From Gammaproteobacteria bacterium (GTDB taxonomy: Bacteria > Pseudomonadota > Gammaproteobacteria > UBA7966): a DNA stretch of 10,447 bases. The stretch lies in NCBI GenBank assembly GCA_003485715.1, contig DNIF01000042.1, positions 1 to 10,447 on the forward strand, written 5' to 3'. Of the stretch, positions 1-6,368 are shown one piece after another. The notes under the pieces are model-generated. The model ran no database searches and had not been told where the DNA came from. It saw nothing but the letters and a program-made list of their open reading frames with translations. How positions within the stretch are numbered: the first letter of the stretch is position 1; every line of letters starts with the position of its first letter. The translations under genes were made by a program, and so were the position numbers.

Positions 1-1
1 C

Positions 2-610
2 GCCAATCTCACCCTGATCCCCGCTGACGATGGCCCGGTCACTGCGTTCGATACCGGGCCGGCCTGCACCCTGCTCGATCGATGGATCGACCTCATCCAC
101 GGCCTGCCTCTCGATGAAGATGGGGCCTGGGCAGCGCGCGGTCGAGTTCACCAGCCACTGTTGAGCAAACTGCTCGAAGAACCGTGGCTGCACAGCCCGC
201 CGCCCCGCAGCACTGGTCGCGAACTCTTCAACCTCACCTGGCTACGGCAAAACGCCGGCAGCCATTTGCATGACCTGCCCCCAGAGGACGTGCAGCGAAC
301 GCTGCTTTCTTTCACCGTTGAGACGGTGGCGCGGGAAGTGGAGGGGCGATTGCCGCCCGCTGCGCCGCTCTATCTCTGCGGTGGTGGCAGCCGCAACGCT
401 TACCTGGTGCAGGCGTTGCGCAAGCGCCTGCCACACTGGCCGGTGTCGCCAAGCGACGCCGCCGGCGTGCCCGCCGCGTGGATGGAGTGCATGGCTTTCG
501 CCTGGCTAGCACGCGAGCGCGTGGCCGGTCGGCCCGGGAACCTCACGAGCGTGACCGGGGCTCGCGCGCCCTGTCTGCTCGGCACACGGATCGATCCGCT
601 CAGCGACTGA
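2..610 (+). CDS. anmK: Anhydro-N-acetylmuramic acid kinase, C-terminal part (5' end outside window)
   Basis: AnmK phosphorylates and opens 1,6-anhydro-N-acetylmuramic acid to MurNAc-6-phosphate in the cytoplasm, so peptidoglycan fragments can be recycled. The frame is open from base 2, and 202 residues are visible before a TGA stop; the full protein is usually about 360-380 residues, so roughly the first 45 percent lies outside. Family motifs are seen in order: FDTGPACTLLDRWI near residue 17, the DEDGAWAARG stretch, PPRSTGRELFN, the nucleotide-binding CGGGSRNAYLV, and a tail with ECMAFAWLA, GRPGNLTSVTGA and a final LGTRI. The usual family forms are FDTGPGN, STGRE.FN and GGG..N. It converges on erpA, an arrangement known from pseudomonads and other Gammaproteobacteria. 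The call is secure; only the start is missing. Confidence 0.95.
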   Translation, partial: ANLTLIPADDGPVTAFDTGPACTLLDRWIDLIHGLPLDEDGAWAARGRVHQPLLSKLLEEPWLHSPPPRSTGRELFNLTWLRQNAGSHLHDLPPEDVQRTLLSFTVETVAREVEGRLPPAAPLYLCGGGSRNAYLVQALRKRLPHWPVSPSDAAGVPAAWMECMAFAWLARERVAGRPGNLTSVTGARAPCLLGTRIDPLSD

Positions 611-704
611 AGCGGAGGGCGTGGGCTGCGGATCGTCAGCAGATCTGCGGACGCACTCACAGCACTTTTATCGGAGAGAGGCCTCGTGACGTGGCATCTC
701 CCGA

Positions 705-740
705 CCCTCACCCCAACCCCTCTCCCGAGGGGAGAGGGGC
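705..740. repeat. REP-like palindromic repeat, possible bidirectional terminator
   Basis: A CCCTCACCCCAA-type lead-in is followed by a perfect 10-bp hairpin: CCCCTCTCCC (717-726), loop GAG, then GGGAGAGGGG (730-739). From memory, very similar lead-in-plus-hairpin units occur many times between genes in several high-GC Gammaproteobacteria (for example xanthomonads), which makes this a repetitive extragenic palindrome. It sits between the convergent ends of anmK and erpA, a typical REP position, and could stop transcripts from both sides. There is no T-run, so classical intrinsic termination is not shown. Copy number cannot be judged from one window. Confidence 0.7.
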
Positions 741-793
741 CGAACGACGAGAGAGCAACCCGCGCCGTCCCGCGCGCCGAGCGGGGAGCAGAC

Positions 794-1159
794 CTACACC
801 GAGAACGACGAACCGCAGCCGCAGGTCGTGCTGGCGTTCGGATTGCGGATCACGAACTGGGCTCCGCTCAGGCCCTCGGTGTAGTCGATCTCGGCACCCA
901 TCAGATACTGGAAGCTCATCGGGTCGACCAGCAGCCTGACGCCACCGTTTTCGAATACCTCGTCGCCGTCGCCCAGCGCCTGTTCGAAGGTGAAGCCGTA
1001 CTGGAAACCCGAGCAACCGCCGCCCGAGATGTAAACGCGCAGCATGAGGGACTCATCGCCCTCCTCGACCATGAGTTCGCGCACCTTGCCGGCCGCTGCG
1101 TCGGTGAAACGCAATCCCGGTTCCTCGTCGAGGGTCGTAGCTGTCTGGCTGTTGGACAT
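794..1159 (-). CDS. erpA: Iron-sulfur cluster insertion protein ErpA (A-type carrier, HesB/IscA family)
   Basis: A-type carrier that receives Fe-S clusters from the assembly scaffold and delivers them to target enzymes, classically the isoprenoid enzymes IspG/IspH and respiratory enzymes. The 121-residue product carries the three cluster-binding cysteines of the family: C49 in SGGGCSGFQYGF, and C113 and C115 in TTCGCGSSF near the C terminus. LRFTDAAAGKVREL at the N terminus and VDPMSFQYLMGAEIDY in the middle also fit ErpA/IscA. The frame is open 30 codons further upstream, but ATG at 1159 is preferred because AAGGAG lies 7 bases before it and the resulting length is typical. argC lies 198 bases upstream on the same strand. 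IscR control is known for E. coli erpA; I could not see a clear IscR site here. Confidence 0.96.
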   Translation of the reverse strand: MSNSQTATTLDEEPGLRFTDAAAGKVRELMVEEGDESLMLRVYISGGGCSGFQYGFTFEQALGDGDEVFENGGVRLLVDPMSFQYLMGAEIDYTEGLSGAQFVIRNPNASTTCGCGSSFSV

Positions 1160-1166
1160 TTGTTCA

Positions 1167-1172
1167 CTCCTT
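1167..1172 (-). promoter_or_regulatory. Ribosome binding site of erpA
   Basis: AAGGAG on the minus strand, 7 bases before the ATG at 1159. It is the best Shine-Dalgarno sequence in the window and fixes the erpA start against an in-frame upstream ATG at 1249. Just upstream lies a tandem 7-base repeat (CAAAGTT twice, 1175-1188), the only noticeably AT-richer patch in this leader. Confidence 0.75.
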
Positions 1173-1280
1173 GAAACTTTGAACTTTGGACTCCGGCTGC
1201 CCGGTTTGCCCCAGTGGCCCCGATTGTTCCGACTGCTCCGGCACGTCATCCCGAAGACCCGCTGGCGACCTGGATGATTC

Positions 1281-1300
1281 CGTCCACCCGTGGGTAGACG
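1281..1300. promoter_or_regulatory. Operator-like dyad in the argC-erpA spacer
   Basis: CGTCCACCCGTGGGTAGACG is nearly self-complementary: CGTC pairs with GACG and ACCC with GGGT, with one mismatched position per arm and GT at the centre. The tight centre suits a dimeric DNA-binding protein better than an RNA hairpin. It lies about 120 bases before the erpA ATG and 58 bases after the argC stop, so it could mark an erpA promoter region. No regulator can be named from the sequence. Confidence 0.3.
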
Positions 1301-1357
1301 AGCCCGCCCGATGGTTCGGACCTTGCCGACACCGCCGCCCCGGGGACTAACGCTGGT

Positions 1358-2401
1358 TCAGGGCACCACGGCGATGGCGTCGAGGCCGGCCGTTTCCGAC
1401 AGCCCCAGCATAACGTTCATATTCTGTACCGCCTGACCGGCTGCCCCCTTCACGAGGTTGTCGATTACTGCCATCACCACCACCCGCGTGCCGTCCGGGG
1501 CTGGCTCGACGGCAATGCGACAGGTATTGGCGCCGCGCACGGAGCGAGTGTCGGGATACTGCCCCTGCGGCAGCACATCGACGAAGGCCTCGCCCGCATA
1601 GTGCTGCTCGAACAGGGCCTGCCAGTCGGGCGCAGGATGGCCCGACTGCGGGCGCGCGTAGAGCGTGGCATGAATACCGCGGATCATTGGGGTCAGGTGT
1701 GGCACGAAAGTGAGACCCACAGCGCGCCCGCTCGCCAGACGCGTCAAGCCCTGGCGGATCTCGGGCCAGTGCCGATGCCCGGACACCCCGTAGGCGGCGA
1801 GACTGTCCGCCGCCTCGGCATAGAGAGAGCCGGTGCGCAGGTGGCGGCCTGCCCCGCTGACGCCCGATTTCGTATCGGCGATGAGGTCTTCGCAGTCCAC
1901 ACTGCCGCTCGCGAGCAGCGGCCACAGGCCGAGTTGCACGGCAGTGGGATAGCAACCCGGATTGGCCACCAGCCGGGCACCACGCACGGCATCCCGTGCG
2001 GTTTCCACCAGCCCGTAGACCGCCTCTTCGAGCAGCTCCGGACAGGCATGCGGCTCACCGTACCAGCGCTCCCACTCGGCCGGGTCACGCAGACGGAAAT
2101 CGGCCGCGAGATCGACGACGCGGACCCCGGCGTCCAATAAGGCCGGGGCCTGCCGCATGGCGGTGCCGTTGGGTGTGGCGAAGAAGACGAGATCACATTC
2201 GAACAGGCCGGGGTCGGCCGGATCGACGAACAGGAGCCCGCAGTGGCCGCGCAAGGAGGGATAGACGCTGGCCACGGCCTGCCCCCGCTCGGCTCGAGAC
2301 GTCACCTGGGTCACCGTTACAGCCGGATGCGCAAGCAGGATGCGCAGCAGCTCGATGCCCGTGTAACCGCTGCCCCCGACGATACCGATCCGCGCACTCA
2401 T
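1358..2401 (-). CDS. argC: N-acetyl-gamma-glutamyl-phosphate reductase
   Basis: NADPH-dependent reduction of N-acetyl-glutamyl-5-phosphate to the semialdehyde, third step of arginine synthesis, in the cytoplasm. The 347-residue product has the N-terminal Rossmann motif IGIVGGSGYTGIELLR (residues 5-20), the FFATPNGTA segment (73-81), and the catalytic cysteine C150 in VANPGCYPT. The later SGAGR and GHRHWPEI segments supply substrate-site residues, including the family histidine. The length matches the single-domain ArgC family (about 340-350). The frame is open 40 codons further upstream, but that stretch is Trp/Arg-rich and has no family match, so ATG at 2401, right before SARIGIVGG, is chosen although its ribosome site is only a G-rich run. 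It is divergent from hemJ and upstream of erpA, as in pseudomonads. Confidence 0.97.
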   Translation of the reverse strand: MSARIGIVGGSGYTGIELLRILLAHPAVTVTQVTSRAERGQAVASVYPSLRGHCGLLFVDPADPGLFECDLVFFATPNGTAMRQAPALLDAGVRVVDLAADFRLRDPAEWERWYGEPHACPELLEEAVYGLVETARDAVRGARLVANPGCYPTAVQLGLWPLLASGSVDCEDLIADTKSGVSGAGRHLRTGSLYAEAADSLAAYGVSGHRHWPEIRQGLTRLASGRAVGLTFVPHLTPMIRGIHATLYARPQSGHPAPDWQALFEQHYAGEAFVDVLPQGQYPDTRSVRGANTCRIAVEPAPDGTRVVVMAVIDNLVKGAAGQAVQNMNVMLGLSETAGLDAIAVVP

Positions 2402-2444
2402 GTCGTGGCCCCCGCGCCCGGTTGCGTTACCGACATTCGCCACC

Positions 2445-2464
2445 AGCCGATCGACCCATCGGCT
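2445..2464. promoter_or_regulatory. Inverted repeat between divergent argC and hemJ
   Basis: AGCCGATCGACCCATCGGCT has perfect 7-bp arms (2445-2451 and 2458-2464) around a 6-base centre. A shorter TGTC-ATGC-GACA dyad follows at 2482-2493. Both lie in the 191-base divergent spacer, where a shared operator could serve either gene. It does not resemble the AT-rich ARG box of ArgR. I could not identify confident -35/-10 pairs here. Confidence 0.3.
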
Positions 2465-2580
2465 CCATCGCCAGCAACCCTTGTCATGCGACATCCACCC
2501 AAGTGCCGGGCGCTGGGGCACACTGTGCGTGGCACGGGACGCCGGCGGGTGCGTCCAGCGCGTCAGCGCGTGGGATTCGC

Positions 2581-2586
2581 GGGGAA
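2581..2586 (+). promoter_or_regulatory. Ribosome binding site of hemJ
   Basis: GGGGAA, 6 bases before the ATG at 2593. It supports starting hemJ at the hydrophobic MLWIKALHLIF segment, and not within the long in-frame extension that runs back across argC. Confidence 0.5.
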
Positions 2587-2592
2587 CTGGCT

Positions 2593-3018
2593 ATGCTGTG
2601 GATCAAGGCCCTACACCTCATCTTCATGGTGACCTGGTTTGCCGGGCTCTTCTATCTGCCACGGCTGTTCGTCTATCACGCGCAGGCTACGGATCCGGTC
2701 AGCATCGCGCGCTTCAAGGTGATGGAGCGCCGGCTTTACTGGGGCATCACCACACCCGGCGGGGTGCTCACGCTCGTCTTTGGCGGCTGGCTTCTTTTCG
2801 CTCACGGGCTCGCCCACTACGCCGATCAGGGCTGGATGCACGCGAAGCTAACCCTGATCGCCAGCCTTATCATCTATCACGTCTGGTGTGGCCATTACGT
2901 GCAGCGTTTCGCTGCCGATCAGAACCCGCACGGCCATGTGTTCTACCGCTGGTTCAACGAATTCCCGGTGCTGGTGCTGGTGGGGGTGGTCATCCTCGCG
3001 GTAGTGCGCCCCTTCTAG
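2593..3018 (+). CDS. hemJ: Protoporphyrinogen IX oxidase HemJ (integral membrane, UPF0093 family)
   Basis: HemJ oxidises protoporphyrinogen IX to protoporphyrin IX in the inner membrane, the penultimate step of protoporphyrin-dependent heme synthesis; its electron acceptor is not firmly established. The 141-residue product is typical in length and has four hydrophobic segments (about residues 4-24, 52-71, 84-102 and 122-139). Family signatures are clear: WIKALHLIFMVTWFAGLFYL with the conserved histidine H8, YLPRLFVYH, MHAKLTLIASLIIYH around residues 82-96, and the C-terminal HVFYRWFNEFPVLVLV ending in VRPF. The frame is open far upstream, but only antisense to argC; ATG 2593 with GGGGAA before it is the sensible start. 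Its stop is 16 bases from the stop of the convergent rubredoxin gene. Together with hemL in this window it belongs to tetrapyrrole synthesis. Confidence 0.93.
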   Translation: MLWIKALHLIFMVTWFAGLFYLPRLFVYHAQATDPVSIARFKVMERRLYWGITTPGGVLTLVFGGWLLFAHGLAHYADQGWMHAKLTLIASLIIYHVWCGHYVQRFAADQNPHGHVFYRWFNEFPVLVLVGVVILAVVRPF

Positions 3019-3034
3019 CGGCCCGGCCCCGCGA

Positions 3035-3199
3035 TCAGACCTCGACCATCTGGAAATCGCCCTTTCCGGCACCACACTCCGGGCACGTCCAGTCCGCGGG
3101 GACGTCCTCCCAGCGGGTGCCGGGCGCGATGCCTTCCTCCGGCGCGCCGCGTGCTTCCTCATAAACCCAGCCACAGACGATGCACATGTATGTTTTCAT
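3035..3199 (-). CDS. Rubredoxin
   Basis: A 54-residue one-iron electron carrier, cytoplasmic. All four iron ligands are visible: C6 and C9 in MCIVCGWVY, and C39 and C42 in DWTCPECGAGK. The conserved aromatic core (Y4, W11, Y13, W30, W37) and the central GIAPGTRWEDVP stretch match canonical rubredoxins, and the length is typical. The frame stays open far upstream across thiD antisense, but ATG 3199 is chosen because MKTYMCIVCG is the standard N terminus; an ATG 7 codons earlier is possible, and neither has a strong ribosome site. The partner enzyme is not identifiable: rubredoxins serve alkane hydroxylases, oxygen or superoxide reductases, and others, and none of these is in the window. It is divergent from thiD and convergent with hemJ. 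Confidence 0.95.
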   Translation of the reverse strand: MKTYMCIVCGWVYEEARGAPEEGIAPGTRWEDVPADWTCPECGAGKGDFQMVEV

Positions 3200-3202
3200 G
3201 AC

Positions 3203-3260
3203 CCTGCCGCTCGCATTCATCGGGTCGCCGGGCGGCGACCCATCTCGGAGGGTCGGCAGG
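3203..3260. other. Nested inverted repeat upstream of the rubredoxin gene
   Basis: A perfect 8-bp hairpin, GGGTCGCC (3222-3229), loop GGGC, GGCGACCC (3234-3241), is enclosed by a second perfect 7-bp pair, CCTGCCG (3203-3209) with CGGCAGG (3254-3260). It begins 3 bases beyond the rubredoxin ATG, so if transcription starts upstream of 3260 it would fold in the mRNA leader. It could equally act as DNA in the rubredoxin-thiD divergent spacer. Confidence 0.45.
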
Positions 3261-3397
3261 ATAGCGCGAAGCCCAGCCCGTGCAGACACCCCGGGGGCGG
3301 GCGTGCGGGAGGATCCACCGTGCCACATCGCTTCGCACCGGGGCAGATGACCGTAGCACCTGCCCGGGAGGCGGCATGAGCCGTCACGTCGTCGTTG

Positions 3398-3416
3398 CCG
3401 GCCCGATGGCCGGAGG
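3398..3416 (+). promoter_or_regulatory. Hairpin overlapping a GGAGG in the thiD leader
   Basis: CCGGCC (3398-3403), loop CGAT, GGCCGG (3408-3413) forms a perfect 6-bp stem whose right arm runs into GGAGG (3412-3416), directly abutting an ATG at 3417. If this Shine-Dalgarno sequence matters for thiD, the stem would partly hide it. The spacing to ATG 3417 is zero and to ATG 3447 is 30 bases, so its role is uncertain. I see no TPP riboswitch signature here. Confidence 0.25.
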
Positions 3417-3446
3417 ATGGAACGCAGCCCTGCTGCGGTCGGCGAC

Positions 3447-4268
3447 ATGACCACACGCCAGCGCCCCTGCGTGCTCGTCATCGCCGGCCACGACCCCACC
3501 GGAGGAGCCGGCGTGCAGGCCGACATCGAGACCCTGCTCGCACACGGCGTGCGTCCAGTGACCCTGATCACGGCCCTCACGGCCCAGGATACGCACGGCG
3601 TGCGGCACATCCGGCCGCAGGCGGCGGATGACCTCCGGGCACAGGCGCGCCTGCTGCTGGACGACATCCCGGTGGATGCCGTGAAGATTGGCGTACTCGG
3701 AGACAGCACGCTGGTGCAGGTGGTGACGGAGATCCTGGGCCGTCTGCACGTTCCGGTCATCCTCGATCCGGTACTCGCCTCCGGCGGCGGCCAGACCCTC
3801 GCCGATTCGGTGCTCACCGCCTGGGTGACGGAGGCGCTGCTGCCGCTCGCGACCGTGGCCACACCAAACATTCTGGAGGCCTGCCATCTGGCGGGGCGGG
3901 ACCTGCAGGCCGCTCGCGAACCCGATCTGCTCGGTGCCGATCTGCTCGCCCGTGGCGCCGGAGCCATCCTTCTCACCGGAACGCATGCCGAGTCCATCGA
4001 GGTGGTGAATCGCCTCTACCAACCGGGCGAGCCCCCCATCGCCTGGGCCTGGCCGCGGCTCACCGCCGAGTACCACGGGTCGGGCTGCACGCTGGCCTCC
4101 AGTGTGGCCGCCGGGCTGGCACTCGGCCGGACGCTCGAGCAGGCGGTGGCGGAGGCGCAGGCCTACACCTGGGAGGCGTTGGCAGCGGGCGCAGCGGTCG
4201 GCCGCGGCCAGTGGCTGCCGACGCGCTTCCCGGTGGCCAGTGGGGTGCCGGTAGCGCGCCGGCCCTGA
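3447..4268 (+). CDS. thiD: Hydroxymethylpyrimidine/phosphomethylpyrimidine kinase
   Basis: ThiD phosphorylates HMP and HMP-P to HMP-PP, the pyrimidine half of thiamine phosphate, in the cytoplasm. From ATG 3447 the product has 273 residues, a normal length. Ribokinase-fold motifs are visible: VLVIAGHDPTGGAGVQAD at the N terminus (substrate glycine motif), VTLITALTAQDT, VKIGVLGD, VILDPVLASGGG, VATPNILEA, and the C-terminal GSGCTLASSVAAGLALG, which holds the anion hole and the family cysteine. An in-frame ATG at 3417 would add 10 residues; neither start has a well-spaced ribosome site, so the start is uncertain by those 10 codons. thiE follows after one base, implying translational coupling and shared supply of both substrates for thiamine phosphate. 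The thiD-thiE-hemL order is also found in pseudomonads. Confidence 0.93.
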   Translation: MTTRQRPCVLVIAGHDPTGGAGVQADIETLLAHGVRPVTLITALTAQDTHGVRHIRPQAADDLRAQARLLLDDIPVDAVKIGVLGDSTLVQVVTEILGRLHVPVILDPVLASGGGQTLADSVLTAWVTEALLPLATVATPNILEACHLAGRDLQAAREPDLLGADLLARGAGAILLTGTHAESIEVVNRLYQPGEPPIAWAWPRLTAEYHGSGCTLASSVAAGLALGRTLEQAVAEAQAYTWEALAAGAAVGRGQWLPTRFPVASGVPVARRP

Positions 4269-4269
4269 A

Positions 4270-4944
4270 ATGACACCCGCCGCCAGACATACCGACACAA
4301 CCCGCAAACGCCTGGCCGCCGGTGGCCTGCTCCTCATCACGCCCGCAGACCTCGATGCGGCCTGGGTGGAAGCGGTACTCGCGCCCGTGCTGGCCGAGGC
4401 ACCGGGCATGCTGCAATTGCGGGTCAAGCCCAGCGGGCTGCAACTGCGCCCGCTCGCCCTACGGCTGCGCCGGCTGACGCAGGCGAGCGGCACACTGTTC
4501 CTCGTCAACGACGACCTCGACCTCGCGCTGGCCTGCGACGCCGATGGCGTCCATCTGGGGCGCAGCGACACGGCCATCGCCGTGGCGCGGGCGCGCCTCG
4601 GGCCTGCGGCCCTCATCGGCGCCACCTGTCACGCCGACCTCGATCATGCCGAGACCGCGCTCGCTGCGGGTGCCGACTACCTCGCCTTCGGCGCGGTCCA
4701 TGCCTCACCGAGCAAGCCCTTGGCCGTGGTCGCCGGCCTCGCCCCCATCATCGCCGCGCGGGCGCGCTTCAACGCTCCACTCGTGGCCATCGGCGGCATC
4801 ACGGCGGCGCGTGCCGATGCCTGTCTCGCTGCGGGTGCCGACTGGCTGGCCGTCATCAGCGGCGTCTGGGCGGAGCCGGAGCCGGTCGCCGCCGTGCGGG
4901 CCTTCCAGCGCGTGCTGGCTGCGCGTAAATCCACGGCACCGTGA
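4270..4944 (+). CDS. thiE: Thiamine-phosphate synthase
   Basis: ThiE joins HMP-PP (made by ThiD) to thiazole phosphate, giving thiamine phosphate, in the cytoplasm. The 224-residue TIM-barrel product shows MLQLRVK (about residues 47-53, diphosphate site), LVNDDLDLALACDADGVHLG (about 78-97, with the Mg-binding Asp), IGATCHADLDHA, the ADYLAFGAVHASPSKP loop, and AIGGITAARADACLAAGADWLAVISGVW at the phosphate-binding end. GATCH and SPSK replace the textbook GxSxH and TPTK; I recall similar GATCH/SxTKP versions in pseudomonads, so this looks like a lineage variant and not a defect. The N terminus is about 15 residues longer than a minimal ThiE. ATG 4270 starts one base after the thiD stop, without a good ribosome site of its own, so coupled translation is likely. 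Confidence 0.94.
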   Translation: MTPAARHTDTTRKRLAAGGLLLITPADLDAAWVEAVLAPVLAEAPGMLQLRVKPSGLQLRPLALRLRRLTQASGTLFLVNDDLDLALACDADGVHLGRSDTAIAVARARLGPAALIGATCHADLDHAETALAAGADYLAFGAVHASPSKPLAVVAGLAPIIAARARFNAPLVAIGGITAARADACLAAGADWLAVISGVWAEPEPVAAVRAFQRVLAARKSTAP

Positions 4945-5011
4945 ACGGCCCGCCGCCGCACGGGCACGACCTGACACCCCGCCGACGTGCAGCAATCGAG
5001 GCAAGGGACAG

Positions 5012-5036
5012 GCAGGCGCGGTAGATTGGCGCCTGC
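5012..5036 (+). promoter_or_regulatory. Inverted repeat with -10-like box in the hemL leader
   Basis: GCAGGCGC (5012-5019) and GCGCCTGC (5029-5036) form perfect 8-bp arms around GGTAGATTG. The centre contains TAGATT (5022-5027), a fair -10 box, but no good -35 lies 17 bases upstream. The element sits 34 bases before the hemL ATG. It may be an operator over a hemL promoter or a leader hairpin; the sequence cannot decide. Confidence 0.35.
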
Positions 5037-5060
5037 GGCCCATTTCATCAGCCAACCTTC

Positions 5061-5066
5061 GAGGAA
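5061..5066 (+). promoter_or_regulatory. Ribosome binding site of hemL
   Basis: GAGGAA, 4 bases before the ATG at 5071. It selects the MSQSELLFEQA start over an in-frame GTG at 4987 that would add 28 residues lacking any family match. Confidence 0.6.
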
Positions 5067-5070
5067 GCCC

Positions 5071-6348
5071 ATGTCGCAGTCCGAACTGCTGTTCGAACAG
5101 GCCCGGAAATCGATCCCTGGTGGCGTGAATTCGCCCGTGCGCGCCTTCCGCGGGGTCGGCGGCACGCCGGTTTTCATGGAACGCGCCGAGGGTGCCTGGT
5201 TGTGGGATGCCGATGGCCGTCGCTACATCGACTACATCGGCTCCTGGGGGCCGGCGATCCTGGGCCACGCGCATCCGCAGGTGGTGGCAGCCGTGCAGGC
5301 CGCTGCGGCCCGCGGTCTGTCCTTCGGCTGCCCCACGGCGGCCGAGACCGCACTGGCCGAACGCATCCGCCGCCTGCTGCCCTCGGTGGAACTGGTGCGC
5401 TTCGTGAGTTCGGGCACCGAGGCCACCATGAGCGCGCTGCGCCTGGCGCGCGGCTTCACCGGTCGGGACCGCATCCTCAAGTTCGAGGGCTGCTACCACG
5501 GTCACAGCGATTCCTTGCTGGTGAAGGCCGGCTCCGGAGCCCTCACCCTTGGCGTTCCCACCTCGCCCGGCGTCCCCGCGGCGCTGGCCCGCGAGACCTT
5601 CACCGCAACCTACAACGACAGCGATGGGGTGCGGGAGGTCTTTCGCGAATTGGGCGACAGCCTCGCCGCCGTGATCGTGGAGCCGGTGGCAGGCAACATG
5701 AACTGCGTGCTGCCGGAGCCGGGCTTCCTCGAGACACTGCGCGAGCTGTGCACGCGCCACGGCACCGTGCTCATCTTCGACGAGGTGATGACCGGCTTTC
5801 GCGTCGCACCCGGCGGTGCGCAGGAGCTGCTCGGCATCCGGCCGGACCTCACTACCCTGGGCAAAGTAATCGGTGGTGGCATGCCCGTCGGGGCCTTTGG
5901 CGGACGTGCCGACATCATGCAGCACATCGCGCCACTCGGGCCGGTCTATCAGGCCGGCACGTTGTCGGGTAATCCGGTGGCCATGGCCGCCGGTATCACC
6001 ACGCTGGACCTCATCGCCGAGCCCGGCTTCCACACCACCCTCGAGGCACGCACCCGGCGTCTGGTCGCAGGCCTGACCGAGGCGGCAGCCGCCACCGGGG
6101 TGGCACTCGCCACTACCGCCGTGTGTGGCATGTTCGGTTTTTTCTTCACCGAGCTGAAGCAGGTCCGCAGTTTCGCCGACGTCATGACCGCCGATGTCGA
6201 GCGCTTCCGGCGCTTTTTCCACGCCATGCTGGCACGGGGAGTCTATCTGGCACCCTCGGCCTTCGAGGCCGGCTTCCTGAGTGGAGCACACACCGAGGCC
6301 GACCTCGACACGACCGTGGCAGCCGCACGCGAGGCATTTATGGCCTGA
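5071..6348 (+). CDS. hemL: Glutamate-1-semialdehyde 2,1-aminomutase
   Basis: HemL converts glutamate-1-semialdehyde to 5-aminolevulinate in the C5 route, the entry to tetrapyrroles (heme, siroheme, cobalamin), in the cytoplasm using PLP/PMP. The 425-residue product is the usual length. Motifs are SIPGGVNSPVRAF (14-26), DYIGSWGPAILGHAHP (54-69), SSGTEATMSALRLARG (113-128, cofactor phosphate), FEGCYHGHSD (138-147), VEPVAGNMN, FDEVMTGFR (236-244, Asp to the pyridine nitrogen), and TLGKVIGGGMPVGAFGG with the PLP lysine K265, the same number as in E. coli. It follows thiE after 126 bases, so it may have its own promoter. With hemJ it marks a C5-pathway, protoporphyrin-dependent heme producer. Its end faces fabA. 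Confidence 0.97.
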   Translation: MSQSELLFEQARKSIPGGVNSPVRAFRGVGGTPVFMERAEGAWLWDADGRRYIDYIGSWGPAILGHAHPQVVAAVQAAAARGLSFGCPTAAETALAERIRRLLPSVELVRFVSSGTEATMSALRLARGFTGRDRILKFEGCYHGHSDSLLVKAGSGALTLGVPTSPGVPAALARETFTATYNDSDGVREVFRELGDSLAAVIVEPVAGNMNCVLPEPGFLETLRELCTRHGTVLIFDEVMTGFRVAPGGAQELLGIRPDLTTLGKVIGGGMPVGAFGGRADIMQHIAPLGPVYQAGTLSGNPVAMAAGITTLDLIAEPGFHTTLEARTRRLVAGLTEAAAATGVALATTAVCGMFGFFFTELKQVRSFADVMTADVERFRRFFHAMLARGVYLAPSAFEAGFLSGAHTEADLDTTVAAAREAFMA

Positions 6349-6368
6349 GGAACGTGCGTCCGGCACGT

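Noticed and set aside
1996..2592. In-frame upstream extension of hemJ by about 199 residues
   Set aside because: It lies mostly antisense to argC and is Arg/Pro-rich; the true HemJ N terminus with its ribosome site begins at 2593.
3261..3446. A TPP riboswitch before thiD
   Set aside because: The conserved CTGAGA and ACCTGAT-type segments of the THI element are absent.
3200..3997. In-frame upstream extension of the rubredoxin gene, a possible fusion protein
   Set aside because: The extra 266 residues are antisense to thiD and Arg/Ser-rich without a domain; the rubredoxin is complete without them.
3384..4625. A 413-codon open frame on the minus strand
   Set aside because: It is a shadow of thiD and thiE with no recognisable domain.
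4630..4730. ThiE motif changes (GATCH and SPSK) as a sign of an altered enzyme
   Set aside because: I recall similar versions in normal gammaproteobacterial ThiE proteins, so this appears to be a subtype and not a new function.
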